DNA of 64,000 bases from Mobiluncus massiliensis (GTDB lineage Bacteria > Actinomycetota > Actinomycetes > Actinomycetales > Actinomycetaceae): contig NZ_OX458329.1 of assembly GCF_949769255.1 (NCBI RefSeq), positions 806,001 through 870,000 on the forward strand, read 5' to 3'. Made by a program: the position numbers and the translations under genes. Shown in pieces: positions 25,518-34,333 of the stretch; position 1 is the first letter of the stretch, and every line of letters starts with the position of its first letter. The notes below the pieces were generated by a model. The model searched no databases and was not told the origin of the DNA. It worked only from the letters and a program-made list of their open reading frames with translations.

Positions 25518-26921
25518 TTGGCGCGAAACGCTCACCTGGAACAGTTGCCGCGCCGCATTTTCGGTATCGAAACGGAATACGGCATTCTCGCCGCCGCGGT
25601 GTCGGGCGGTGCTCCGGTGGTGGACGCCGACAAGGCCGGACGGGTGTTGTTTCATGACGTTTTAGCCCGCAGCCAAAGCACTTCAGTGTTCCTCCCCAAT
25701 GGTTCACGCCTCTATCTCGACGTCGGATCTCACCCCGAATACGCTACCGCGGAATGCCTGAGCTTGGACGACGTGTTGAACCAGGATCGTGCCGGGGCGG
25801 AAATTCTGGCGGAAATGGCAGGTGCGGCCAGCGAGCGCCTGAGCGCCCAAACTGGTACGAAAACCCAGGTACACCTGTTTAAGAACAACTTGGACGCGGC
25901 GGGTCACTCGTGCGGTTGTCATGAAAACTATCTGCTGTACCGGGACGGGAAGTTTCGTTCCCTGGTCGATTCCCTCGTCTCATTCCTGGTGACGCGCCAA
26001 GTCTTTACCGGGGCCGGCGCCCTGCTGCGAATCCAGGGTGAAACCCGCTTTTGCTTTTCGCAGCGAGCTTTCCAGATAGATGACGCAGTCTCCGCCGCCA
26101 CGACCTCCACCCGTCCTTTGGTCAATACTCGTGACGAACCCCACGCGGACGCGAAACGGTATCGCCGTCTGCATGTTATTGTCGGGGATTCCAACGTTTT
26201 GGAGCCTCCGACACGCTTCAAAATTGCGACGATGAACCTGTTGCTGGCCGCTTTGGAGGCCGGGGTGGATTTCTCCGACCTAGCTCTGGTTTCGCCCATG
26301 GCCGCGTTACGCGATATTACCTCGGACGTCACGAGTTTTGGGGGACAAGTCCGGGTGGAACTGACGGACGGCCGGCGCTACAGTGCCCTGGACGTGCAAG
26401 AGGTTTTCCGCAACCGTCTGTCTGACGTGTTCTCCGGGGCTGAGTTGGGTGCGGGTTACCGCGAGGTGTTGGCCCAGTGGGGGCAATGGTTAGAGGCTTT
26501 GCGGAATCAGGATTTGGAGGTTTTGACTGGCCAGCTGGATTGGGCGACAAAGTTGTCTTTGCTCAATGGCCTGCGCCAGCGCCATAATCTGGCGTTGGAC
26601 GATCCGAAGATGGCTCGTTTGGATTTGGCATACCACGACATCACTCCCGGCGGACTTCGCCTGGATCAGCGCGGCTTAGCAACCCGATTGACCCGCCCGG
26701 ACGCAGTTGAGGCTGCGAAAAATGTGCCTCCGCAAAACACTCGCGCCAAGGTACGCGGCGCGTTCATTGCCGCGGCGCGAGAACACCGGGCGGATTTGCA
26801 AGCCGATTGGACTCATTTGCGTTTGCCGGAATCAGGGTTGGGAACCGTGACACTCAGCGACCCCTTCGCGGTTGACAGCGCGGAAGTCGATATGCTTATG
26901 AAAACAATGGAGGCAGCTTGA
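25518..26921 (+). CDS. pafA: Pup--protein ligase
   Basis: A 467-residue ligase that phosphorylates the Pup C-terminal Glu and joins it to a lysine. It starts at TTG 25518, three nucleotides after pup. Key elements are RRIFGIETEYGIL, GSRLYLDVGSHPEYATAE, VHLFKNNLDAAGHSCGCHENYLL, NTRDEPHADAKRYRRLHVIVGDSN and the C-terminal NTRAKVRGAFIAAA. It lacks the Dop loop, as expected for PafA. It overlaps the next gene by 4 nt. Confidence 0.95.
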   Translation: MARNAHLEQLPRRIFGIETEYGILAAAVSGGAPVVDADKAGRVLFHDVLARSQSTSVFLPNGSRLYLDVGSHPEYATAECLSLDDVLNQDRAGAEILAEMAGAASERLSAQTGTKTQVHLFKNNLDAAGHSCGCHENYLLYRDGKFRSLVDSLVSFLVTRQVFTGAGALLRIQGETRFCFSQRAFQIDDAVSAATTSTRPLVNTRDEPHADAKRYRRLHVIVGDSNVLEPPTRFKIATMNLLLAALEAGVDFSDLALVSPMAALRDITSDVTSFGGQVRVELTDGRRYSALDVQEVFRNRLSDVFSGAELGAGYREVLAQWGQWLEALRNQDLEVLTGQLDWATKLSLLNGLRQRHNLALDDPKMARLDLAYHDITPGGLRLDQRGLATRLTRPDAVEAAKNVPPQNTRAKVRGAFIAAAREHRADLQADWTHLRLPESGLGTVTLSDPFAVDSAEVDMLMKTMEAA

Positions 26922-28585
26922 GCGAAGAAACTCCCCGGCGTTCCTCGCACCGAGCCGCGGGCCCGGTTGATGCAGGAACTTACGTCAAGCGTGAGGTTGA
27001 CCCGAACCTTTCGCCACGCCGGCGTGCCAGAATGCAGGCGCAAGCTGCCGAGCAACAGTCCGCCCCGGCCGCCCCGCCGATGACGGACGGCGCTAAGGAC
27101 TTGCTGACGTCTTGGCTGAAGGCGAACGGTTTCGAGGACCTGGAGTCTTTCCAAGAAATGACCCGCAGAGCCGAATCCCAGCTTCGTCAAACTCCACCGC
27201 CAGGCGATACGCCCGCCCCCTCCCTGGCGCTTTCGGCGGAAAATCCCGTGTCCAGGTCTTTGGACCCGGCGAACCTGGAGGTGCCCTCCTCACTACCGCC
27301 AAGGCCAAGCACGTTGCCCCGCCGAGCCGCTCGCTCGGCGGTACGCCAGGGAGTGCAAACTCCCGCCGCGGCCTCCCTTCAACCGGATTTCACCTCGCGT
27401 CCAGTACCTGCCGGGCCTGACGTTGCGTTGCCTGTCGTGTCCCCGGAAGCGCCAGGAGCCCCCTCTCTCGCCGTTGCGGACACGCCAGCTCAGGTTGCCG
27501 CGCACCCGGAAGCTCCGGTGCGAGACTCGGTATTAAATCTTCCTCCAGAAGTCGTGCCCACGGTCAGTTTGCGGCGTGAGGACGTACAAAACCTGGCTGT
27601 AGCGGAATCGAAAAAGCCGAAAACTCACAGTCCCCGCCGAGCAGCAAAACTCCGGCGTGCCGCATCATTACCCCGGACCCCGAAACCGTTGGCGAAAACG
27701 AAAGTCGTTCCGATTGCCCTCACCTTGGGGATTTTGCTGGCGCTAAGCGTGGCATTGTTGCTGTTGATTATGTGGTACCGCAGTGCCGTGGCCGTCAGCG
27801 ACCCCGCGAAATCAAAAATCGAAGTCTTGGGAGCAATTGGCGCCCAACCTGTGTTGACTCTGTCCGAACCCATCCCTCTGGAAAAAAGTTCCACCGAACT
27901 TTTGATAAAAGGTAGGGGACAACAGATTAAAGATGATTCCATCGTAGCGCTGCGGGTCACGGTCTTTTCCGGAATGACCGGGAAACTGCAGTCCACCTCT
28001 GGCGATGAATCCGTGCTGGTCGGCCCGCTTTCGGCCAAGGTCTTTGGCACGGAACTGTATAACGCGGTGCGCGGCGCCACCGAAGGCTCGCGCTATCTAT
28101 TGAAACAACCTGTCGAACAACAGGGTACTTCCACCATGGAAATCGGGGTTATCGATATTATCCAAACATCCCTGAACTCCCAGATGGCAGCTTTGCCGCC
28201 CGATGCTGGGCTGTCCGTAAGCGAAGACCAGGGCCAGGTGCGCCTGGCGATTCTTTCGGACTTTAGCGGCGATTTTCGTTCTTACCCCTTGATTACCGGC
28301 TCCGGGGCGACAGTTGCTCCCGGCCAAACCGTACTGGTGAAATATCAAGAATTTTCTTACTCAAATCCGCCCGCGGTGTTGAAAGACCACTGGGCCGAGC
28401 CAGTGAAGCTAAAACTGGACGATAAAGTGCAGCAGGGGGTGGCGCGCGGCATTGTGGACCGCAAGATTGGTTCGCGGATGCTCCTGGAGGTGCCGCCTGC
28501 CGAAGGCTCCGGCAATCAGGCGACCATCCTGGTGGTGGACATTTTAGCGGCTTGGGATAATCCCGAAGTGACGAAAGAATCTTGA
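26918..28585 (+). CDS. Membrane-anchored protein with two FKBP-like domains
   Basis: A 555-residue protein starting at TTG 26918, overlapping the pafA stop. The first ~265 residues are basic, Pro/Ala-rich and probably disordered. A single membrane segment follows (VVPIALTLGILLALSVALLLLIMWY). The C-terminal part contains two repeats resembling degenerate FKBP peptidyl-prolyl isomerase domains. The second is clearest: KLDDKVQQGVARGIVDRKIG followed by SRMLLEVPPAEGSGNQATILVVDIL; the first has YNAVRGATEGSRYLLKQP. In several actinobacteria an FKBP gene follows pafA, which supports the call. Whether it has isomerase activity is doubtful, because the typical aromatic active-site residues are not obvious. 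Confidence 0.65.
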   Translation: MSEETPRRSSHRAAGPVDAGTYVKREVDPNLSPRRRARMQAQAAEQQSAPAAPPMTDGAKDLLTSWLKANGFEDLESFQEMTRRAESQLRQTPPPGDTPAPSLALSAENPVSRSLDPANLEVPSSLPPRPSTLPRRAARSAVRQGVQTPAAASLQPDFTSRPVPAGPDVALPVVSPEAPGAPSLAVADTPAQVAAHPEAPVRDSVLNLPPEVVPTVSLRREDVQNLAVAESKKPKTHSPRRAAKLRRAASLPRTPKPLAKTKVVPIALTLGILLALSVALLLLIMWYRSAVAVSDPAKSKIEVLGAIGAQPVLTLSEPIPLEKSSTELLIKGRGQQIKDDSIVALRVTVFSGMTGKLQSTSGDESVLVGPLSAKVFGTELYNAVRGATEGSRYLLKQPVEQQGTSTMEIGVIDIIQTSLNSQMAALPPDAGLSVSEDQGQVRLAILSDFSGDFRSYPLITGSGATVAPGQTVLVKYQEFSYSNPPAVLKDHWAEPVKLKLDDKVQQGVARGIVDRKIGSRMLLEVPPAEGSGNQATILVVDILAAWDNPEVTKES

Positions 28586-28593
28586 GGTGACAA

Positions 28594-29385
28594 ATGCCGA
28601 ATCGTTATGCCGACGACACCCTAACCGTGCGTGTCATTCCCTGTTTGGACGTGAACGCGGGTCGCGTAGTCAAAGGTGTAAACTTTGAGAATTTGCGCGA
28701 CGCCGGAGACCCGGTCGAGCTGGCGGCGCGCTACTGCGGAGCCGGAGCGGACGAAATCACGTTCCTGGACGTGTCGGCCTCCGTGGAGGGTCGGGCGACG
28801 ATGGCAGAAGTCGTGCAGCAGTGTGCTCGTGAAATTTTTGTACCACTGACGGTCGGCGGGGGCGTGCGCAGCGTTGCCGATGTGGAACGGTTACTAAAAT
28901 CCGGTGCCGATAAGGTCAGTATCAATACCGCCGCGATTGCCCGACCGGAACTCATTACCGAGATTGCGTCCCGCTTCGGGGTGCAGGTGTTGGTGCTGTC
29001 GGCCGATGCCAGGCGGGTCCAGGGTGGGGTACGCACCCCTTCAGGCTATGAAGTCACCACGCATGGCGGCAAACAATCGACCGGGATTGACCTGTTGGAA
29101 TGGATTGGTCAGGCTTGTGAACGCGGAGCCGGGGAAGTGTTGTTGAACTCGATGGATGCCGACGGCACCAAGGCCGGTTTCGACATTGAGATGCTGCAGG
29201 CGGTGCGTCCGGTCTGTCCCGTTCCCCTCATTGCTTCGGGCGGGGCGGGTAGCGTTGAACATTTTGTGGCGGCTGCACAAGCCGGGGCGGATGCGGTGTT
29301 GGGCGCTTCCGTCTTTCACTTCGGTGAGATTACAGTCGCTGAAGTTAAGTCAGCTCTCAGCGCGGCGGGCTTCCCGATTCGCTAG
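28594..29385 (+). CDS. hisF: Imidazole glycerol phosphate synthase, cyclase subunit
   Basis: A 263-residue (beta/alpha)8 enzyme that, with HisH, forms imidazole glycerol phosphate and AICAR in histidine synthesis. The catalytic Asp in [17 protein letters not shown] and the second catalytic Asp in [15 protein letters not shown] are present, with phosphate loops TVGGGVRS and [17 protein letters not shown] site precedes ATG 28594. The hisH partner is not in the window. Confidence 0.95.
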   Translation: MPNRYADDTLTVRVIPCLDVNAGRVVKGVNFENLRDAGDPVELAARYCGAGADEITFLDVSASVEGRATMAEVVQQCAREIFVPLTVGGGVRSVADVERLLKSGADKVSINTAAIARPELITEIASRFGVQVLVLSADARRVQGGVRTPSGYEVTTHGGKQSTGIDLLEWIGQACERGAGEVLLNSMDADGTKAGFDIEMLQAVRPVCPVPLIASGGAGSVEHFVAAAQAGADAVLGASVFHFGEITVAEVKSALSAAGFPIR

Positions 29386-29512
29386 TTTTTGCGGTAAAGC
29401 GTGAAGTTTTTGCGACCTTGTTTCGTGACGGGTGACTGCTCTTTTCATTTTGAAAATTAATTTTGCTCTCGGCGATTTGGGTAAATATCCCGTCAGCTGG
29501 CAATATAATTCC

Positions 29513-29929
29513 GTGACCGAATTACCCGATGATGTGTCCCAGCGTCTGAAACGTGATGCCCAGGGGCTGTTTGCTGCGGTCATCCAAGATTTTGACACGT
29601 TGCGTGTGCTCATGGTCGGCTATATGGACGATGAGGCTTTGGCGCGCACCCTCTCCGAGGGGCGGGTTACCTTCTGGTCGCGCAGCCGTAAGGAGTATTG
29701 GCGCAAAGGCGATACTTCCGGTCATGTTCAATTCCTGCGCCACATCGAGATTGACTGTGATGGAGACGCGTTGTTGCTCCAAGTCAAACAGGTAGGTGCG
29801 GCTTGCCATACCGGCACCAGGTCTTGCTTCGATGCTGGAGGTGTCATCGAACCTGCGCGATTGGACGCCGATGTCGAGGCACCCTCGTGCGGACCCGACG
29901 ACCGGCCGATAGGGACGGTGGGCCCCTGA
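29513..29929 (+). CDS. hisI: Phosphoribosyl-AMP cyclohydrolase
   Basis: A 138-residue HisI that opens the purine ring of PR-AMP. Metal and substrate residues are visible in [57 protein letters not shown] and [13 protein letters not shown] 29513 gives the usual N-terminus [18 protein letters not shown]; an in-frame GTG 29432 would add an unlikely hydrophobic extension. TATAAT at 29504-29509 is close to this start, so GTG 29534 is a further possibility. The stop overlaps trpC by one nucleotide (TGATG). Confidence 0.92.
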   Translation: MTELPDDVSQRLKRDAQGLFAAVIQDFDTLRVLMVGYMDDEALARTLSEGRVTFWSRSRKEYWRKGDTSGHVQFLRHIEIDCDGDALLLQVKQVGAACHTGTRSCFDAGGVIEPARLDADVEAPSCGPDDRPIGTVGP

Positions 29930-30777
29930 TGCTGACTTATGAGGAGTTTTACCGTCAAGCCAAAGCAGAGGTGGCCCTGCGTGAGGCCACCGTGCCTTTG
30001 GAACTTGTGAAAGAACAGGCCCGCCACGCTACCAGTCCGAAAGATGGCTTGGCGGTGCTGCACTCCCGCCCCGGTTTTGTCGCCATCATGGGGGAAATTA
30101 AACGGCAGACTCCGACAGCAGGTTTTCTCAATCCCATTGAAGATCCGGTGGAGTTAGCCAGGGAATACATCGAAGGAGGGGCGGTAGCGGTTTCCGTGGT
30201 GACCGATCGCCCCAACTACCTGGGCACCCCCGAAGACTTCGTGCAGGTCCGCCGCGCACTGGACGTGCCGATGTTGCGGAAAGAATACGTGGTGACTCCC
30301 TACCAGATTCACGAGTCGCGGGCGATGGGCGCGGATATGGTGCTGCTGATGGTGGCCCTACTGGAGCCGATGGTGCTGGAAGCATTGGTGGAACGGACTC
30401 ATTCCCTGGGGATGTGTGCCCTGGTGGAATGTCATTCCCGTTTGGAGGCACGCCAAGCTATTTCTGCTGGCGCGCGCCTCATCGGCATCAATGCCCGGGA
30501 CCGGGAAACGGGGGCGGTAGACCTGTCCATGTGCGAGCAAACTATTGACGTGATTCCTCCCGACATCACCGTGGTGGCCGAATCCGGGGTCCACGGCCCG
30601 CAGGAAGTTTTTGACTATGCCCGAGTCGGGGCTGACGCTATCTTGGTCGGCGAGGCGCTAGTGCGTTCCCCGGATCCCGTGAGCCTGTTGCGCAAGATGA
30701 CTTCCGCGGCGCAGCATCCCGCTTTGCGGCCCGACCGAGCCTCCCGCTATCGTCATAACGCCGAGGGGCAAGATTGA
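29929..30777 (+). CDS. trpC: Indole-3-glycerol phosphate synthase
   Basis: A 282-residue TIM-barrel enzyme of tryptophan synthesis that closes the indole ring of CdRP. Motifs present are FVAIMGEIKRQTPTAG (catalytic Lys/Glu region), AVSVVTDRPNYLGT, VPMLRKEYVVTPYQIHES, IGINARDRETGAVD, VVAESGVHGP and DAILVGEALVRS. In the second motif many homologues read LTE rather than VTD. ATG 29929 overlaps the hisI stop, so the two are translationally coupled; longer in-frame readings are shadows of hisI. Confidence 0.93.
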   Translation: MLTYEEFYRQAKAEVALREATVPLELVKEQARHATSPKDGLAVLHSRPGFVAIMGEIKRQTPTAGFLNPIEDPVELAREYIEGGAVAVSVVTDRPNYLGTPEDFVQVRRALDVPMLRKEYVVTPYQIHESRAMGADMVLLMVALLEPMVLEALVERTHSLGMCALVECHSRLEARQAISAGARLIGINARDRETGAVDLSMCEQTIDVIPPDITVVAESGVHGPQEVFDYARVGADAILVGEALVRSPDPVSLLRKMTSAAQHPALRPDRASRYRHNAEGQD

Positions 30778-31859
30778 TGTCCTCCCTGACTTTTGCCGCA
30801 GCACTTTCGGCACCGCTTTCCTCCAGTTGCCTTTTTTCCGCTGTTCGTGCCAGCATTCCTTCCCCGCCCTCGCCGATTTTGTTCAGCCTGGGGCCGCTCA
30901 CCATTCGCTGGTATGCTTTTTGGATTATCTTGGGCATGGCGCTGGCGATTTTTTGGACCTCCAAGCGTTACCAATCCCGCGGAGGCAACCCTGAACTGGT
31001 GGGCGACATTGGGATTTGGATTTGCCTCTTGGGCATCGTTGGCGCGCGGGCTATGGCGGTTTTTTCCTATCCCGGCGACTACTTTGGCCCCGGTATTCCG
31101 TGGTGGAAACCCTTTGCCATCTGGCAAGGCGGTTTAGCCATCTATGGTGGTCTAATCGGCGGCTTCCTCGCCGCCGTGTGCTTCCTGCGTTTCAAGAAGC
31201 AACCCCTGGGGGTGTTCTTAGATGCCCTGGCACCCACGGTTCTGGCCGCCCAAGCCTTAGGCCGCCTGGGCAACTACTTTAATCAGGAAGTCTACGGCAA
31301 GGCCACGACCCTCCCTTGGGGGCTAGAGATTAGCCCGCAGATGGCTCCGGCAAACACAGCCCCCGGAACCCTATTCCACCCGACTTTCCTCTATGAAATC
31401 ATCTGGAACCTTTTGGCCATGGGTATCTTGCTGCTGTATGAAAAGATTCGCCAGCGTTCCCATGATTCCGAGTTTGCGCAACAAGTCAATGTTTGCCCCG
31501 CGACGGGTCAGTCCTGGGGACGCCTGTGTGCGTGGGAAATCATTGGTCTGTACCTGTTCCTGTACAGTCTGGGGCGATTTTTCCTGGAGTTCGTGCGTAT
31601 CGACTACCAGTACACGGTGGCCGGGGGAGTCCGCTGGTTCCAAGTCGTTGCTGGCGTCATCGCCGTTGTGGGACTAGCAGTGTTCGCGGCGGCTCGCTAC
31701 CGGAAACTGCCTGCTGTCCTGACTGAGGCTTCACACCCCGCCCCGGACTCACCGGAAACGCCACCCATAGAGCCTGACCGGGGGCAATCCTCTGGTGACG
31801 TCGAGTCCGAACCTGAGGAAAAAACGACCGCCGATACTGTAAAAAACCCCGAAAAATAA
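30777..31859 (+). CDS. lgt: Prolipoprotein diacylglyceryl transferase
   Basis: A 360-residue membrane enzyme that attaches diacylglycerol to the lipobox Cys of lipoproteins such as ThiB. Signatures are SLGPLTIRWYAFWIILG, the Lgt motif LGRLGNYFNQEVYG, LFHPTFLYEIIWNL and GRFFLEFVRIDYQ. About seven membrane segments are visible. The last ~55 residues form a cytoplasmic acidic tail, common in actinobacterial Lgt. ATG 30777 overlaps the trpC stop by one nucleotide. Confidence 0.94.
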   Translation: MSSLTFAAALSAPLSSSCLFSAVRASIPSPPSPILFSLGPLTIRWYAFWIILGMALAIFWTSKRYQSRGGNPELVGDIGIWICLLGIVGARAMAVFSYPGDYFGPGIPWWKPFAIWQGGLAIYGGLIGGFLAAVCFLRFKKQPLGVFLDALAPTVLAAQALGRLGNYFNQEVYGKATTLPWGLEISPQMAPANTAPGTLFHPTFLYEIIWNLLAMGILLLYEKIRQRSHDSEFAQQVNVCPATGQSWGRLCAWEIIGLYLFLYSLGRFFLEFVRIDYQYTVAGGVRWFQVVAGVIAVVGLAVFAAARYRKLPAVLTEASHPAPDSPETPPIEPDRGQSSGDVESEPEEKTTADTVKNPEK

Positions 31860-31911
31860 ACTTGTACCTGGTCCTAACCCAGATTAAACAGCTATTTTAC
31901 GAGTGTTACGG

Positions 31912-31995
31912 TATAATGGTCATATTGAAGCAGTAATTCCAAGGGGGTTTTACTGCGGGGGGTTACCGGCGCAACCTATGCGTCCGCCCCTCAGA
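31912..31995 (+). promoter_or_regulatory. TATAAT promoter and structured 5' leader of the 79-aa gene
   Basis: A perfect TATAAT at 31912-31917 is followed by a ~100-nt leader. The leader contains a GCAGTAA/TTACTGC stem (31930-31936 with 31950-31956) and a second GC-rich hairpin (GGGG near 31957 with CCCC ending 31990, inner CGCA/TGCG). The -35 is poor. The leader resembles no riboswitch class I can name. Confidence 0.5.
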
Positions 31996-32022
31996 GGATG
32001 AAGAGGAAGAAGGTAAAACATA

Positions 32023-32262
32023 ATGAATATGAATGAATCTATGCATCATCTCACCTGGTCACTTTTTGACCGTAACTCTGACCGCCAAGCTCTAAACTTG
32101 TCCCCTCGGTCGGTTCTGTCCGAGGTAGTGCGTCCTTGGTTTGACGCTTACCGTCATGATCCGATGATTGAGTCGGCTCTGCGGGACTTGAACGAGGGCG
32201 GTGCTCGCCGAGTCCGTGCCCTGGATTTCTTAGGGTTGGATTTGGTGACGACAGCTGCCTAA
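32023..32262 (+). CDS. Small protein of unknown function (79 aa)
   Basis: Not recognised. ATG 32023 is preceded by GAAGAGGAAGAAGG. The protein is soluble and amphipathic (TWSLFDRNSDRQALNLSPRSVLSEVVRPWFDAYRHD..., written here only in part). It has no signal peptide and a C-terminal hydrophobic end LDFLGLDLVTTAA. It has its own promoter and leader upstream and a strong terminator downstream, so it is a monocistronic unit. Its position before umuDC may be coincidental. Confidence 0.65.
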   Translation: MNMNESMHHLTWSLFDRNSDRQALNLSPRSVLSEVVRPWFDAYRHDPMIESALRDLNEGGARRVRALDFLGLDLVTTAA

Positions 32263-32282
32263 CAGCTAGGCGTTTTGACTGT

Positions 32283-32320
32283 AAATTCGCGGCAAACCCT
32301 CGGGTTTGCCGCGAATTTTT
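32283..32320 (+). terminator. Strong intrinsic terminator
   Basis: AAATTCGCGGCAAACCC pairs with GGGTTTGCCGCGAATTT over up to 17 bp with a tight central turn, followed by TT (the end of a TTTTT run). It closes the 79-aa gene and isolates umuDC from read-through. Confidence 0.92.
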
Positions 32321-32356
32321 GGCTTGCCGACCAAACGGGATAAAACATGCTAAAAT

Positions 32357-32370
32357 CGAACATATGTTCG
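32357..32370 (+). promoter_or_regulatory. SOS box (LexA operator) over the umuD start
   Basis: CGAACATATGTTCG is a perfect 14-nt palindrome and an exact match to the actinobacterial/Gram-positive LexA site CGAAC-N4-GTTCG. It contains the umuD ATG (32364-32366). A TAAAAT -10 (32351-32356) directly abuts it, so LexA binding would cover the transcription start as well as the start codon. Confidence 0.92.
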
Positions 32371-32804
32371 AAGATAAGCGGTCTGTGAAATCGTGGAGCC
32401 CCTACGCATTAGCGCAGTCAGCGCCGCACCCCGGTCTTCCTTTTGCGCCGGATTTGGTGCCGGCTGGGTGGCCTTCGCCGTCTCAGGATTATTTCGACCG
32501 CGACATTGATTTGAACGAACACCTTATCCGCAATCGACCCGCGACTTTCCTGGTGCGGGTCGCGGGGGATTCCATGATTAATGCGGGCATCAGCGACGGA
32601 GACGAACTCATCGTGGATCGCTCCTTAGAAGCGGGGGACGGCAATGTCGTTATTGCCGTTATTGACGGTGAAATGACGGTGAAACGCCTGCACTTTGGGG
32701 CTCGCGGCCCGGAACTGCACCCCGCTAATCCGACCTATCCCATACTGCACCCCTCCGAATTACAAATTTGGGGGGTGGTGACGCGATGTCTGCATCGACT
32801 CTGA
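32364..32804 (+). CDS. umuD: UmuD-like S24 self-cleaving protein
   Basis: A 146-residue S24-family peptidase domain protein. A probable self-cleavage bond is Ala34-Gly35 ([10 protein letters not shown]). The catalytic Ser70 lies in [10 protein letters not shown] and Lys107 in GEMTVKRL. It lacks the DNA-binding domain of LexA, so it is a polymerase-V accessory protein and not a repressor. ATG 32364 has no Shine-Dalgarno but a -10 seven nucleotides upstream, suggesting a leaderless SOS-induced mRNA. It overlaps umuC by 19 nt. Confidence 0.93.
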   Translation: MFEDKRSVKSWSPYALAQSAPHPGLPFAPDLVPAGWPSPSQDYFDRDIDLNEHLIRNRPATFLVRVAGDSMINAGISDGDELIVDRSLEAGDGNVVIAVIDGEMTVKRLHFGARGPELHPANPTYPILHPSELQIWGVVTRCLHRL

Positions 32805-34156
32805 GCCCAGGGGCCTGCCGCGCACTTGAGTACACTCCCAACCGCGGGGAAATAACCCGTGAGACGGAGGAATGCCAGAACGGGCTGGTGCATCGCTTTG
32901 CCTTGGTAGACGTCGATTCTTGCTTTGCCAGCTGCGAACGGATTTTTCATCCGGAGCTTTCCGGGCGTCCGGTAGTGGTGTTGTCTAACAATGACGGCTG
33001 CGTGGTGGCGCGCTCGCGGGAGGCGAAAGCCTTGGGCATTAAGATGGGCATGCCGTGGTTTCAAATCCGGGCATGGGCCGAGGCCTGTGGCGTGGTCGCC
33101 CGGTCCAGTAACTACGAACTTTACGGCTCTATCTCGGCGCGAATTATGGAAATCTTGCGCCAGTTTTCCGCTTCGGTAGAGGTCTATTCCATCGATGAGG
33201 CGTTCCTGACGCTCTACGGTAGACCCGCGGAGCTCCTAGGTATAGCCCGCAGTTTACGGTCCCGAATTCTGCACGACCTGGGGGTGCCGGTTTCGGTCGG
33301 AATCGCCCCGACCCGGACTTTGGCAAAACTCGCTTCCCACGGTGCCAAACATACCCCGGACTTGGGCGGGGTGGCCAGCTGGGACGCTTATACCCCAGCC
33401 CAGCACGACCGGATTTTACGCGATACCGAGATTGGCGACTTGTGGGGAGTAGGGCGGCGTCTGAAAAAACGCCTGGAGGCTCTGGGAATCACGGATGCGT
33501 TGCAACTACAGAGGGCTGACCCCAGCGAAATTCGCCGCCGTTTCAACGTTAATCTGCAGCAAACGGTGCTGGAGCTCAATGGGGTGCCCTGTATCGAGAT
33601 TATTGAGCGGGATGCGGTGCGCACTTATCAGGTCATGTATTCGCGTTCATTTTCCACGCCGGTGCGCGGAGTCACCCAGGCTTATCAGGTCCTCTCCATT
33701 TACTCCCAAAATGTGACGCGCCGTCTGCGCCGCCAACAGATGACCGCCGGTGCTCTGTGGGCTTTTGCCTCTACTGCCTGGTACAAGGAGCCGTTTTCAC
33801 GGATTAGCGCGATGGCTCCGCTGCACCCGCGCACTGACGACCCGGTGACAGTCCTGAAAGCGGCCGCAAAGGTCCTGCTGGGACAAGTTGATCCGCAGGC
33901 TGATTACGTGCGGGCGGGCATCTGCCTGACAGACCTGGGCAAGCCCGACCCGCAGGATCCGTTGCCCATGTTTGCTCCGGATCCGGAAGCGCTGCGGCGG
34001 GGAAAAATTATTGATCGGGTCAACGCGGCGGTGGGGGAGGGCTCTGTAGGGCTGGGTCTGGCGGGACTGAAAGCTGCCCCGGACTGGACTATGAAGAGAG
34101 AGATGCTATCCAACCGCGGCACTACGCACTGGTCCGAGCTGGCTCTGGTGCACTAA
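32786..34156 (+). CDS. umuC: Y-family DNA polymerase, UmuC-type
   Basis: A 456-residue translesion polymerase. ATG 32786 is preceded by GGGGGGTGGTGA. After a ~33-residue N-terminal extension come catalytic motif [41 protein letters not shown], and [13 protein letters not shown] with the second acidic pair. The helix-hairpin-helix segment [19 protein letters not shown] and a little-finger domain follow. The C-terminal [19 protein letters not shown] contains the conserved UmuC end. With UmuD' it would copy damaged DNA under SOS control. Confidence 0.93.
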   Translation: MSASTLSPGACRALEYTPNRGEITRETEECQNGLVHRFALVDVDSCFASCERIFHPELSGRPVVVLSNNDGCVVARSREAKALGIKMGMPWFQIRAWAEACGVVARSSNYELYGSISARIMEILRQFSASVEVYSIDEAFLTLYGRPAELLGIARSLRSRILHDLGVPVSVGIAPTRTLAKLASHGAKHTPDLGGVASWDAYTPAQHDRILRDTEIGDLWGVGRRLKKRLEALGITDALQLQRADPSEIRRRFNVNLQQTVLELNGVPCIEIIERDAVRTYQVMYSRSFSTPVRGVTQAYQVLSIYSQNVTRRLRRQQMTAGALWAFASTAWYKEPFSRISAMAPLHPRTDDPVTVLKAAAKVLLGQVDPQADYVRAGICLTDLGKPDPQDPLPMFAPDPEALRRGKIIDRVNAAVGEGSVGLGLAGLKAAPDWTMKREMLSNRGTTHWSELALVH

Positions 34157-34333
34157 TACAGCTACGCAAAAGCGGAGAAAATGAGCGAGTTAATCCGTAT
34201 TTACGAAATATAGTTAAAAAAATTGATAAAAATGGGACCCCGGTCCCTTGAAAATAAGCGGAGGGACGCAAGAATTGGTGGTGAGGTTGGAGATTCCAAT
34301 CGAGTACTCACCGGACTATCAAAGGAGAAAGTC

